Made by a program: the position numbers and the translations under genes. From Phycisphaerales bacterium (GTDB lineage: Bacteria > Planctomycetota > Phycisphaerae > Phycisphaerales > UBA1924): a stretch of 64,000 bases of DNA. Within the stretch, counting starts at the first letter, position 1. Every line of letters starts with the position of its first letter. Shown piece after piece: positions 7,515-15,891 of the stretch. The notes under the pieces are model-generated. The model saw nothing but the letters and a program-made list of their open reading frames with translations. It did no database searches and was not told where the DNA came from. The stretch lies in assembly GCA_028289195.1 (NCBI GenBank), contig JANQQR010000008.1:62001-126000 (forward strand), written 5' to 3'.

Positions 7515-9152
7515 TCACCTCGCCCGCCATGGCTCGCGCCCGTCGCGCTCTGCTGATCGCAGCCGACGGAACAGCAACTCCGCATGAGCTCGGGCCTGTT
7601 GAACTTCCCGCTCCGGGAGGCCTGAACCATCGAGTTGCTCTAGCGCAGCCCGAAAGTGACCCGCCGCGTCAACATACGACCCCGCCTTCGCGGCGCCCCG
7701 CCCCTTCAGCCCCTCGAGAGCTGTTGGCCCCGAGCACAGGAGAGTCTCTGCCGCCACCCACTCGGGATTCGGGCCGTATCGCCAGATCCGCTCGAAATCG
7801 AGCGGAGGATCCTCCGCCAGGAGCGCAGAGCGCGCCAGATCGAAGCGTTCTGCCCACCAGGCATACACGGCTTGCTGAGTGCGGAGAATCGCGATCCGAC
7901 GCGTGTAGATCTCGTATTGGTCCCGCCCCGGCACGGTGGCACGGTCCAGCTCCGCCCTCGATTCAATAGAGCGTTGCTCGATCGTGTTCACCAGAGTGAG
8001 CACCTCATTCGCGAACTCGTCATCGTCTGCCATGAACGACAGGTCGCTGTCGTACTCCACGACCAGCAGCGAAACAAAGTCCAGGAAGAGTGCGTGGAGT
8101 CGAGCGTCGGGATCGAGGCTCTCTGTCGCGTCCCGGCAGAACGTCAGCATCTCCTCGACGCTTCCGCCCCAACGGGGAGTGAGCGAATAGAGCATGCTGT
8201 AGTGCGCTTGACGCTGTTCGGGCCAGACAGCTGTCACTTGTTCAAACCAGTGTCGCGGGCTCTGGGCGGCGCGATCCCCGAGCGATCGAGATAGCCCGAT
8301 CAGCCTGGACGCAGGGCCGACAACACGAGGTTCCAGAGTGTGCGCACTCGTCCAACGACGTTCCGCCTCACGCCAGAGCTGGACGATCTGCTCCCACTCT
8401 TCCGGCGGCACTGTGTGCGCAAAGCCTTGGCCTCTGAGTTTCCAGGCCAGCGAATTGCAGTACCCCCCGACGAGCCATTCGCGCAACCACGTCCCTTCGC
8501 CGCCGGCATCGGCGAGACGGACGAACACCTCATCGGCAACATCAGCATTCCACGCACCGGGGAAGTCCGGCAGTTGGAGCGAAAGATACCTCTGCTCGGC
8601 GGGCGACATCTCCACACTCGTAGCGAGTGTGACCATGTCGTCGACGGCTCTCCGCTGCACAGCGTCACGTTCGGGGTAATTCCCTCCCTGGTCAAGCACG
8701 AAACTGTTCCACGCGCTGATGAACGCCCGCTGAGCTTCCTTGTACGCGCTCCCTTCTAGGAACTTCCTCGAGCGCCTCGCGGCGGCGATTGCCTCGGGCA
8801 TGGAACCCTGACCTATGTGATGCCGGGCGATGCACGTCAGGACGAGAGGGTCCTGCCACTCGGCAATCGGGCGCTCAACGACGAGTTCGTCCGTTCGGGG
8901 TCGCGGAATTCCCATCCAGGTTCGATCGCCCCACACAGATGTCCATCGCAGGATGTCCTCTGCTTCATCGATCGAATCGGGATCCACACGCCCCAAACTG
9001 CCCAGTGCCTCAACGAGGTGCCGTTCGACCCATTCATACCGCCCGGCGTCGAACTCCGGCTCGCTGGAAGCCGGCAGGATCCCCTGGCCGTGGGCGAGAG
9101 CGGCCTTGAGCCACAGCACCGTCGCCACCGCGCAGAATAGTTGATGTCTCAT
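7515..9152 (-). CDS. Secreted, mostly helical protein of unknown function
   Basis: A 545-residue protein with a signal peptide (cleavage near AHGQG, residue 23). The rest is Trp-, Glu- and Ala-rich and predicted helical, with spaced segments such as IARHHIGQGSMPEAIAAARRSRKFL and a final AKAGSYVDAAGHFRAALEQLDGS that read like TPR-type helical pairs. No catalytic motif or known family is recognised. TATCCT lies exactly 6 nt before the ATG and there is no Shine-Dalgarno site, suggesting a leaderless mRNA. It sits 24 nt after hutU, but its own promoter signal argues for at least partly separate expression. Treat it as an orphan. Confidence 0.72.
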   Translation of the reverse strand: MRHQLFCAVATVLWLKAALAHGQGILPASSEPEFDAGRYEWVERHLVEALGSLGRVDPDSIDEAEDILRWTSVWGDRTWMGIPRPRTDELVVERPIAEWQDPLVLTCIARHHIGQGSMPEAIAAARRSRKFLEGSAYKEAQRAFISAWNSFVLDQGGNYPERDAVQRRAVDDMVTLATSVEMSPAEQRYLSLQLPDFPGAWNADVADEVFVRLADAGGEGTWLREWLVGGYCNSLAWKLRGQGFAHTVPPEEWEQIVQLWREAERRWTSAHTLEPRVVGPASRLIGLSRSLGDRAAQSPRHWFEQVTAVWPEQRQAHYSMLYSLTPRWGGSVEEMLTFCRDATESLDPDARLHALFLDFVSLLVVEYDSDLSFMADDDEFANEVLTLVNTIEQRSIESRAELDRATVPGRDQYEIYTRRIAILRTQQAVYAWWAERFDLARSALLAEDPPLDFERIWRYGPNPEWVAAETLLCSGPTALEGLKGRGAAKAGSYVDAAGHFRAALEQLDGSGLPEREVQQARAHAELLFRRLRSAERDGREPWRAR

Positions 9153-9158
9153 CGCATT

Positions 9159-9164
9159 AGGATA
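9159..9164 (-). promoter_or_regulatory. TATCCT -10 box 6 nt before start at 9152
   Basis: TATCCT on the minus strand, then 6 nt, then ATG of the secreted helical protein. There is no Shine-Dalgarno site. It belongs to the recurrent leaderless geometry seen across this window. Confidence 0.5.
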
Positions 9165-9176
9165 CTCGGAGGACGC

Positions 9177-10895
9177 TCATTCGCCCATGGGAACATCAAC
9201 CTCGTGCGCCCTGGCGCACTCGTCGGCCTCCTCGTACCCGGCATCCACGTGCCGGATCACGCCCATCAGGGGGTCGTTCGTGAGCACGCGCGCGAGGCGT
9301 TCGCCCGCTTCCGGCGTGCCGTCGGCCACGATCACCTGGCCCGCGTGCTGGCTGAAGCCGATGCCCACGCCGCCTCCGTGGTGGAAGCTCACCCAGCTCG
9401 CGCCGCTCGCGACGTTCACCATCGCGTTGAGGATCGCCCAGTCGCTCACGGCATCCGAGCCGTCCTTCATCGCCTCTGTCTCCCGGTTGGGCGACGCGAC
9501 GCTGCCGCAATCGAGGTGATCCCGACCGATCACGATCGGCGCGCTCACCTCCCCGGTGCGCACGAGCTCGTTGAACAGCAGCCCGGCCTTCTCGCGCTCG
9601 CCCAGGCCGAGCCAGCAGATCCGCGACGGCAGGCCCTGGAACTCGAACCGGTTGCGCCCGTCTTCGGTCCTGAGGCTCTTGAGCCAGCGATGAAGGCGCT
9701 CATCCTGCGGGAACAGGTCCATCAGGGCGGCATCGGTCGTAAAAATGTCGTCCGGCTCGCCCGAGAGCGCAACCCAGCGGAACGGCCCGCGCCCTCGGCA
9801 GAACTGGGGCCGGATGAACGCCGGGACGAATCCCGGGAAGCTGAACGCGTTCTCGAACCCGTGGTCGAACGCGCGCTGACGGAGGTTGTTGCCGTAGTCG
9901 AAGGTGATCGAGCCCCGGCGCTGGAGCTCGACCATCAGGCGGACGTGGGTCTCCATCGCCGCCATCGACTGGCGCGTGTACTCATCGGGGTCGTCGCGAC
10001 GCAGCACGTCCGCCTCGTGCAGGCTCAGGCCGCGCGGAACGTACCCGACCAGTGGATCGTGCGCGCTCGTCTGGTCTGTGAGCGCGGCGGGAACGACCTT
10101 GCGTTCGACCATCCGCTGCAGCAAGTCCACCGCGTTGGCCTCGACGCCAACGCTGACGTTCTGGCCGTTCGCGGCGTACTCGACGCTGGCGTCGATCGCC
10201 TGGTCGATCCCCGGGAGGACCTCGTCGAGGTAGTTGTCGTGGCAGCGCCGGTCGAGGTTGGCGCGATCCACGTCGGCGATAAGGCAGGTGCCTCCGTTGA
10301 GCGTAATCGCCAGGGGCTGAGCGCCGCCCATGCCACCGCAGCCGGCGGTCACGCACAGCTTGCCGGCCAGCGGGCCGCGTGGATCGTCGCTGAGTTCGGG
10401 GAAGTGCTTCGCGCCGAGTTCCGCGAACGTCTCGAAGGTGCCCTGCAGGATGCCCTGTGTCCCGATGTAGATCCACGATCCAGCTGTCATCTGGCCGTAC
10501 ATCATCAGGCCCTTGGCCTCGAGCTCATCAAAGTGCTCCTGCGTTCCCCAATGGGGGACCAGGTTGCTGTTGGCGATGAGCACCCGCGGTGCGTCCTCGG
10601 TCGTGCGCACGATTCCCACCGGCTTGCCCGACTGCACGAGGAGTGTCTCGTCCGGCTCGATCCGCTTGAGGCAATCCACGATCGCGTCGAACGCCGGCCA
10701 CGAGCGCGCAGCCTTGCCCCTGCCCCCGTACACCACGAGATCCTCGGGGCGTTCCGCCACCTCCGGGTCGAGGTTGTTCATGAGCATGCGCATCGCCGCC
10801 TCTGCGCCCCAGCTCGAGCACTCCCGATTCGGGCCACGGGGGGCGCGGATGGTGCGAGCGGTGGGGGGCGCGGGCGTCGCGGCTGTGTCGGTCAT
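9177..10895 (-). CDS. hutU: Urocanate hydratase HutU
   Basis: Second enzyme of histidine degradation; adds water to urocanate to give 4-imidazolone-5-propionate using tightly bound NAD+. At 572 residues it has family length. The signature [16 protein letters not shown] is present, its Cys (about residue 427) corresponding to the active-site cysteine. Other landmarks are the NAD-binding [10 protein letters not shown] region, [13 protein letters not shown], and the final [15 protein letters not shown]. The start ATG at 10895 follows GGAGATGGGAG. Upstream lies a 403-bp region with a possible 41-codon ORF and a minus-strand terminator, so hutU may be controlled separately from hutH. Assignment is firm. 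Confidence 0.97.
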   Translation of the reverse strand: MTDTAATPAPPTARTIRAPRGPNRECSSWGAEAAMRMLMNNLDPEVAERPEDLVVYGGRGKAARSWPAFDAIVDCLKRIEPDETLLVQSGKPVGIVRTTEDAPRVLIANSNLVPHWGTQEHFDELEAKGLMMYGQMTAGSWIYIGTQGILQGTFETFAELGAKHFPELSDDPRGPLAGKLCVTAGCGGMGGAQPLAITLNGGTCLIADVDRANLDRRCHDNYLDEVLPGIDQAIDASVEYAANGQNVSVGVEANAVDLLQRMVERKVVPAALTDQTSAHDPLVGYVPRGLSLHEADVLRRDDPDEYTRQSMAAMETHVRLMVELQRRGSITFDYGNNLRQRAFDHGFENAFSFPGFVPAFIRPQFCRGRGPFRWVALSGEPDDIFTTDAALMDLFPQDERLHRWLKSLRTEDGRNRFEFQGLPSRICWLGLGEREKAGLLFNELVRTGEVSAPIVIGRDHLDCGSVASPNRETEAMKDGSDAVSDWAILNAMVNVASGASWVSFHHGGGVGIGFSQHAGQVIVADGTPEAGERLARVLTNDPLMGVIRHVDAGYEEADECARAHEVDVPMGE

Positions 10896-10969
10896 CTAGG
10901 GCTCCCATCTCCACCTCTCGGCGGGCCGTACGAGGCTATGACAGCAGGAGCGGGGGCTCAAATGCGCGC

Positions 10970-11002
10970 AAAAAAGCGGCGACCGCTCGGGGCGATCGCC
11001 GC
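10970..11002 (-). terminator. Rho-independent terminator upstream of hutU
   Basis: Read on the minus strand, GCGGCGA (11002-10996) pairs with its complement at 10982-10976 around a 13-nt loop, followed at once by six T (10975-10970). It lies about 75 nt before the hutU start and downstream of the small ORF, so it could end the hutH-side transcript or act as an attenuator. Confidence 0.7.
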
Positions 11003-11058
11003 CATAGGAGAAAGGTCCCAGCGGGCGGCGCCGGGACTCCTCCGCTCGCGCAGTCTGG

Positions 11059-11184
11059 TTAGTGCTCCCTGAGCCCTGGCCGCGTTCCGAGCCCATCCCC
11101 GCGTTCGGACCGAGGTGGTCCCAGGTCGATCCGTGCATTGAACGAGAACGCATGGAACCGGCGGGCGATGCTCTGCTGACGCAT
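11059..11184 (-). CDS. Candidate 41-residue leader or small protein before hutU
   Basis: A short ORF of 41 residues beginning MRQQSIARRFHAFSFNARID and ending TAA. It has an excellent Shine-Dalgarno site, AAGGAG (11196-11191), 6 nt before the ATG. It lies in the 403-bp gap between hutH and hutU, and a rho-independent terminator follows 57 nt after its stop. It is basic and rich in Arg, Phe and Gly; it has only two His, so it is not a classical histidine-rich attenuator peptide. The rest of the 10896-11298 gap holds no other gene I can support. Coding status rests on the ribosome site and position only. Confidence 0.42.
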   Translation of the reverse strand: MRQQSIARRFHAFSFNARIDLGPPRSERGDGLGTRPGLREH

Positions 11185-11298
11185 GTGCTGCTCCTTCGAG
11201 GGACGCCAACCCCCGGACAGCAACTCACCCGGAGCGCCCGCGCATTCCCCGATCAGCAACAAATCAAAGAAAAGAATCTCAGGAATGCGCGCTCGGGA

Positions 11299-12849
11299 TC
11301 AATCCCCGAATCGCCCACAGAGAATCAGGTCTTTCACCGCGCTGATGTCGGGCGATGGCGGGCGATCCGCATCGAGCTTCGGGACGATCGAACGGATGAT
11401 CTCGTGCGCACGCTCGACGACATGTCCCGAGCGGAGCGGCCTGTGGTATTCGAGCGCTTCTGTGCCGCAGAGGAGTTCGATGGCGATCACCTCTGCGCAT
11501 CGATCGATCGCGGAGCGAGCCTTCATCGCCGCTCTCGGGCCGAAGGAGTTGTAATCCTCCATGCCCGCGCAGGTTGAGATGTTCGACACGGACGCAGGTG
11601 TCGCGAGCCCGATCATCTCGTTGCAGTTCGCCGCCGCCGTGTACTGCGTGATCATCAGGCCGGAGTGGAGCCCCGGCATCGGGCTGAGATGAGGCCGGAG
11701 GTGGCTCTCGGGATCGACCGCCGAGAGCAGCGCAAACGTGCGTCGCTCGCTGATGCCGGCGACGTGAGCCAGGCCGATCGCGGCGACGTCGAAAGCGATC
11801 GCCAAGGGCATGCCGTGGAAGTTCCCGGCCGACACCGTGAGCGGGTCATCCCCGCCGACCGCCTCGGGAAACACCAGCGGATTGTCCGTGACCGCCCCGA
11901 GCTCACGCTCGATGACCACGCGCACCTGATCGAACCAGTCGAGGGCGGCGCCGAGCACCTGCGCCGCGCATCGCCAAGAGTAGGGGTCCTGCACGCGCGG
12001 ATCGTTCTCGGCGTGGCTCGGGATGATCTCGCTGCCGGAGAGCATCGTCGAGAGGCGGGAGGCGACCCGCGCCTGGCCTCGTTGGTTCCGGATCGCGTGA
12101 ACGCGTTCATCGAGAAACGAATCGGTTGCGCGAGCGGCGTCGATCGACATCGCGCATGCCACGAGAGCCGCGTCGAAGACCCTGGCCAACTCACACACGA
12201 GCAGCGATCCGTGCGCGGCCATCAGATGCGTGCCGTTGATGAGCGCGAGCCCTTCCTTGGCCTCCAGCTTGAGGGCTTCGATGCCCGCCGGCCCGAACGC
12301 GGAAGCCGTCTCCTCAGCGCCCGAGGGTCCGAGCACGTATCCCTCGCCGATCATCGAGAGCGCCACATGCGCCAGCGGCGCCAGATCACCCGAGGCACCG
12401 ACCGATCCTCTCGCGGGCACCATTGGGCTGACACCGGCGTTGAGCATGTTCACGAGGCAATCCACCACCTCCGGGCGCACCGCCGAGTGCCCCCGGCTCA
12501 GAGACGCGGCAAGAAGCAGCATGGTCGCCCGGACAACCTCGGCTTCGAGCGGCTCACCGACGCCGGCTGCGTGAGACCGGATGAGGTTGTGCTGCACCTC
12601 GCTGAGCTTGTCGCCATCGATCCGCTGCTTGCTCAGCGAGCCGAACCCGGTGTTCACGCCGTAGATGGCGCGCCCGTCCTGCATCGCGCCCTCGAGCGCC
12701 CCTCGAGCGTTCACCAACGCGTCTCGGGCGCCTGAATCGAGTTCCACGCGTCTCCCGAAACTGGCAACAGACTCCACGTCTCTCGATGTGAGCGGGGCTC
12801 CGGTGATGCGGAGCGGCTGGTCGTGGGCGGCGGCAGCGGGAGTGGTCAC
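11299..12849 (-). CDS. hutH: Histidine ammonia-lyase HutH
   Basis: First enzyme of histidine degradation: L-histidine to trans-urocanate and ammonia. The MIO-forming Ala-Ser-Gly triad is at about residues 152-154 in GSVGASGDLAPL, and the catalytic tyrosine loop YGVNTGFG begins near residue 63. The SSNQEDH-type region is recognisable late in the chain as AGMEDYNSFG. I used the GTG at 12849 (516 residues), close to the usual length; a TTG at 12885 would add 12 residues and has TATCCG about 37 nt upstream. Neither start has a clear Shine-Dalgarno site. It is divergent from a membrane-protein gene and separated from hutU by 403 bp. Confidence 0.95.
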   Translation of the reverse strand: MTTPAAAAHDQPLRITGAPLTSRDVESVASFGRRVELDSGARDALVNARGALEGAMQDGRAIYGVNTGFGSLSKQRIDGDKLSEVQHNLIRSHAAGVGEPLEAEVVRATMLLLAASLSRGHSAVRPEVVDCLVNMLNAGVSPMVPARGSVGASGDLAPLAHVALSMIGEGYVLGPSGAEETASAFGPAGIEALKLEAKEGLALINGTHLMAAHGSLLVCELARVFDAALVACAMSIDAARATDSFLDERVHAIRNQRGQARVASRLSTMLSGSEIIPSHAENDPRVQDPYSWRCAAQVLGAALDWFDQVRVVIERELGAVTDNPLVFPEAVGGDDPLTVSAGNFHGMPLAIAFDVAAIGLAHVAGISERRTFALLSAVDPESHLRPHLSPMPGLHSGLMITQYTAAANCNEMIGLATPASVSNISTCAGMEDYNSFGPRAAMKARSAIDRCAEVIAIELLCGTEALEYHRPLRSGHVVERAHEIIRSIVPKLDADRPPSPDISAVKDLILCGRFGD

Positions 12850-12921
12850 GCCGAACAGTCTGGATTGCTCGGGCCCGCCGGGCAACCCCAGCGCTCTGCT
12901 TGGCGCAGGCTCGCGCGTCGG

Positions 12922-12928
12922 ATATCAC
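12922..12928. promoter_or_regulatory. Shared divergent promoter core between hutH and membrane gene
   Basis: The palindrome GATATC at 12921-12926 supplies TATCAC (12923-12928) on the plus strand, exactly 6 nt before ATG 12935, and TATCCG on the minus strand toward hutH. Two opposed -10-like boxes overlap here. Weak on its own, but it fits the leaderless spacing found elsewhere. Confidence 0.35.
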
Positions 12929-12934
12929 GCCGAT

Positions 12935-13753
12935 ATGTCGAAATCGATCTGGCGCTGGGCGACGCTCGGGGCCGCCTTCTTCGTGATCGGGCCAATCGCG
13001 GCCCGCGCGATTGGTTCCCTGGCGACTTCCACCGGGGCGCCGGTCGGATCGCTCCTGAGCGCGAGTTCGCTGCCCGCGGGGGTCGGCGTCCTGCTGTTGA
13101 TCGCCATCGGCGCGGGCATCGTCGCCATCGTCGGGGCGCACCGTTGCTCACTCCGGACGGGTCTGTTCGGCGCGGGGCTGGTTGTGGCGTGGGCCGCCTT
13201 TTCCTCTGCTCAGGTCGACGTCATCCTGCGGGACCGCCAGGCGCCCGGGGCGTTCTGGCTGATGACCGCCGAGGGGGTCGTTCTCGCAATCACGGGGCTG
13301 GCTCTGGCTTGGGCGGCATCAAGGAGCGGCTCATCGCCCCCGGATGAGCGCGAATCGCATGGTCGATCCAACGGTCTCGGCTTCCTGATAGGTGTTGTCG
13401 CGGGCGCCCTGGGTGCGGCGGCGATCGCTCGGAGCGAGATGGCGGGGCAGACCCTGGCGGCCGGCATCGCGGCGGGGACGCTCGGCACCGTCCTCGGACG
13501 CGTCGTTGATCGGAACTCGCCCACCTGGGCCTACGTTGGCGCGATCGGCGCTCTCGCGATCGTCGGACCGGCGGCCGGTGCCGTGGTCCACGGAGACCAG
13601 GCCCTGACCGCGCTCTACGCCAACGATCTCGTCGCGATCGCCCGGCTCACGCCGCTCGATTGGCTGGCGGGCGCGCTGATCGGGGTCCCGATCGGCTCGG
13701 CGTGGGCGGCTTCCATGGTCGAGAAAGGCGCCGAAGCGCCCGCGAGCGCGTGA
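12935..13753 (+). CDS. Multi-pass membrane protein of unknown function
   Basis: A 272-residue integral membrane protein with about seven hydrophobic segments. The first runs from about residue 8 to 25 after MSKSIWRW; a polar loop (SRSGSSPPDERESHGRSNG) splits it near the middle into two roughly equal halves. It ends in a short charged tail, MVEKGAEAPASA. No known family is recognised. I chose the ATG at 12935; longer upstream frames run through hutH and are Ser/Arg-rich. It lies 85 bp from hutH on the opposite strand. There is no direct sign that it transports histidine or urocanate, although its position makes that worth testing. Confidence 0.72.
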   Translation: MSKSIWRWATLGAAFFVIGPIAARAIGSLATSTGAPVGSLLSASSLPAGVGVLLLIAIGAGIVAIVGAHRCSLRTGLFGAGLVVAWAAFSSAQVDVILRDRQAPGAFWLMTAEGVVLAITGLALAWAASRSGSSPPDERESHGRSNGLGFLIGVVAGALGAAAIARSEMAGQTLAAGIAAGTLGTVLGRVVDRNSPTWAYVGAIGALAIVGPAAGAVVHGDQALTALYANDLVAIARLTPLDWLAGALIGVPIGSAWAASMVEKGAEAPASA

Positions 13754-13795
13754 ATCTCCTCGCTCGAAGGGGACGAATCGCGCGGTGCACGGCGC

Positions 13796-13801
13796 TACCA
13801 T
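13796..13801 (+). promoter_or_regulatory. Possible -10 box of folE2
   Basis: TACCAT lies 54 nt before the folE2 ATG, in a 102-bp gap. Similar boxes (TATCCT) lie 44-47 nt before three other starts here. No convincing -35 hexamer is seen. Confidence 0.3.
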
Positions 13802-13855
13802 AGCCCCGAGCCGGACCCCTTCCCTCCGGCACCAACTCAAGGACCCAAGCACTCT

Positions 13856-14668
13856 ATGACTACGGCCTCGCAGAGCTCGACCCGCCCGATCCCCGACATC
13901 CAGGCCAAGGGCGATTCGCGGAACGTCGCGATCGACAAGGTCGGCGTCAAGGATGTCACCTGCCCGATCACGCTCAAGACCCGCGACGGTGGTGAGCAGA
14001 CCACGGTCGCCAAGGTCAACATGTACGTCAGCCTCCCGCACCACCAGAAGGGCACGCACATGAGTCGCTTCCTGGAGGTGCTCAACCAGCACGCCCACCC
14101 GCTGACCCCGGAGCAGATCCCCGCCGTCTGCCAGTCCATCAAAGAGCGCCTCGAGGCCGAAGACGCCCACCTCGAACTGTCGTTCCCGTACTTCATCGAA
14201 AAGCCGGCCCCGATCACGCGCGCTCTCGGCATGATGGACTATCGCGTGGTGTTCAGCGTCGCCTGCAACAGCCACACTGACTTTGCGATGAGCGTCGCGG
14301 CACCCGCCACAAGCCTCTGCCCGTGCTCCAAGGAGATCAGCGAGTACGGCGCCCACAACCAGCGCTGCGAGATCGAGGCCACCGTGCGGACCGCCGAGGG
14401 CGAGACGCTGTGGATCGAAGATCTCGTGGAGCACCTCGAGCGGGCGGCCTCGTGCCCGGTCTATTCGGTGCTCAAGCGCCCGGACGAGAAGCACGTCACC
14501 GAAGCGGCTTTCGACAACCCCAAGTTCGTCGAGGACATCGTCCGCGACCTCGCGCTGTCGCTCGAGGCCGACGACTCGATCACGTGGTACCGGATCAACA
14601 GTGAGAACTTCGAGTCGATCCACAACCACAACGCCTACGCCCAGATCACCCGCGATAAGCGGGGCTGA
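13856..14668 (+). CDS. folE2: GTP cyclohydrolase FolE2 (type IB)
   Basis: Converts GTP to 7,8-dihydroneopterin triphosphate, the first step of folate synthesis and also the precursor for queuosine-type deazapurines. The 270-residue protein has the COG1469/FolE2 landmarks: IPDIQ near the N-terminus, KVGVKDVTCPI, the KGTHMSRF block, and the metal-binding SLCPCSKEISEYGAHNQR segment. The late SCPVYSVLKRPDEKHVTE block and final EDIVRDLALSL helix also fit. Type IB enzymes can work with several divalent metals, which is useful under zinc limitation. It stands alone between a membrane protein and an exported HAD protein and probably has its own promoter. Confidence 0.93.
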   Translation: MTTASQSSTRPIPDIQAKGDSRNVAIDKVGVKDVTCPITLKTRDGGEQTTVAKVNMYVSLPHHQKGTHMSRFLEVLNQHAHPLTPEQIPAVCQSIKERLEAEDAHLELSFPYFIEKPAPITRALGMMDYRVVFSVACNSHTDFAMSVAAPATSLCPCSKEISEYGAHNQRCEIEATVRTAEGETLWIEDLVEHLERAASCPVYSVLKRPDEKHVTEAAFDNPKFVEDIVRDLALSLEADDSITWYRINSENFESIHNHNAYAQITRDKRG

Positions 14669-14708
14669 ACGGGTCGATCCCATCAATCGACGACACGAGG
14701 AGGGAATC

Positions 14709-15740
14709 GTGCCAAGCAAAACGCTCTGGAGCGTGCTGGCCTCCATACTGCTGTGCGCTGTTGCCGGTTCGCCCGCATCGCGGGCCGAGCCCACCGAGCA
14801 GGCAGACCCACTCGGCTCCTGGCGGGAGGGCCCGGCCAAGCAATCGATCGTGGACTTCGTGAGCAGTGTGGTCGACCCGGAGTCGGACGGCTTCGTCCCA
14901 CCGAAGGACCGGATCGCGACGTTCGACAACGACGGCTGTCTCTGGAGCGAGCAGCCTCTGTACTTCCAGGCGCTCTTCGCGTTCGATCGCATCCGTGCTC
15001 TCGCCCCTGAACACCCCGAGTGGCGCGTGACCGAGCCGTACAAGAGCGTCCTTGAGGGCGACACGGAACACGTCATGCAGGCCGGGAAGCAACAGGTCCT
15101 CGAGATGCTGATCGCGGCGCACGCCGGCGTGACCGGCGAGGAGTTCGATCAGATCGTCAGAGACTGGCTCGAGGTCGCGCGCCACCCCTCCACGGGCAAG
15201 GCGTTCACGGAGATGGTGTTTCAGCCGATGCTCGAGCTGATCGACTACCTGCATTCCAACGAGTTCAGGGTGTTCATCGTCTCGGGCGGGGGCATCGATT
15301 TCCTGCGGGTGTTCTCGCAGGATGTTTACGACATCCCCCCAGAGCGCGTCGTCGGCAGCAGCATCGGCGCCAGATTCGAGATGCGGGAGGGGATCCCCGT
15401 GGTGATCAAGACGCCCGAACTCGCCTTCGTCGACGACAAGGAAGGGAAGCCGGTGGGCATCCACCAGCACATCGGGCGGCGCCCGATCTTCGCCGCGGGC
15501 AACTCGGACGGCGACCTGCAGATGCTGCAATACACGACGATCCTGAGGGGCCCCGGCGATACCACTCCAAGGCTCGGCGTTCTGATCCACCACACCGACG
15601 CAGATCGGGAGTGGGCCTACGACCGGGACTCCCACGTCGGGCGCCTCGATGCCGCGCTCGACGAGGCGCCGGAGCGCGGGTGGGTGGTCGTGGACATGCG
15701 CGACGACTGGTCCCGCGTCTATCCGGCCGCGGACCCGTGA
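14709..15740 (+). CDS. Exported HAD-superfamily phosphatase
   Basis: A 343-residue protein with a signal peptide (about residues 1-26, ending SRA). The HAD fold follows: motif I FDNDGCLW (the DxDGxxW type of phosphoserine-phosphatase relatives), motif II FIVSGGGIDF, a lysine region near VVIKTPEL, and motif IV AAGNSDGDLQM. These point to a metal-dependent phosphomonoesterase acting in the periplasm; substrate unknown. The start is the GTG at 14709 with GAGGAGGG just upstream; in-frame sequence before it overlaps the folE2 end and is not signal-like. Confidence 0.86.
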   Translation: MPSKTLWSVLASILLCAVAGSPASRAEPTEQADPLGSWREGPAKQSIVDFVSSVVDPESDGFVPPKDRIATFDNDGCLWSEQPLYFQALFAFDRIRALAPEHPEWRVTEPYKSVLEGDTEHVMQAGKQQVLEMLIAAHAGVTGEEFDQIVRDWLEVARHPSTGKAFTEMVFQPMLELIDYLHSNEFRVFIVSGGGIDFLRVFSQDVYDIPPERVVGSSIGARFEMREGIPVVIKTPELAFVDDKEGKPVGIHQHIGRRPIFAAGNSDGDLQMLQYTTILRGPGDTTPRLGVLIHHTDADREWAYDRDSHVGRLDAALDEAPERGWVVVDMRDDWSRVYPAADP

Positions 15741-15829
15741 CGGCACCCGAGGCCGGAGAACGGCTCGATCCGCCCTGATTCCGGTCACTTCCGGGCAACG
15801 ACTCGACTGATCGGGGCCCGGATGCCGAT

Positions 15830-15838
15830 TGATAGAAT
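15830..15838 (+). promoter_or_regulatory. Extended -10 candidate for the PBP2-rodA operon
   Basis: TGATAGAAT carries a TGn extension before TAGAAT (15833-15838), 53 nt before the PBP2 ATG. No -35 hexamer is obvious, which extended -10 promoters tolerate. Confidence 0.4.
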
Positions 15839-15891
15839 GGCCCCAGCGGGGTGGATTCCCGACGCCGGCGGAGCCGGCAGGAGCGTCACGG

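Noticed and set aside
9141-11072. 643-codon open frame on the plus strand
   Set aside because: It is exactly antisense to hutU and reads as Arg/Ala/His-rich low-complexity sequence; high-GC coding DNA often leaves such open frames on the opposite strand.
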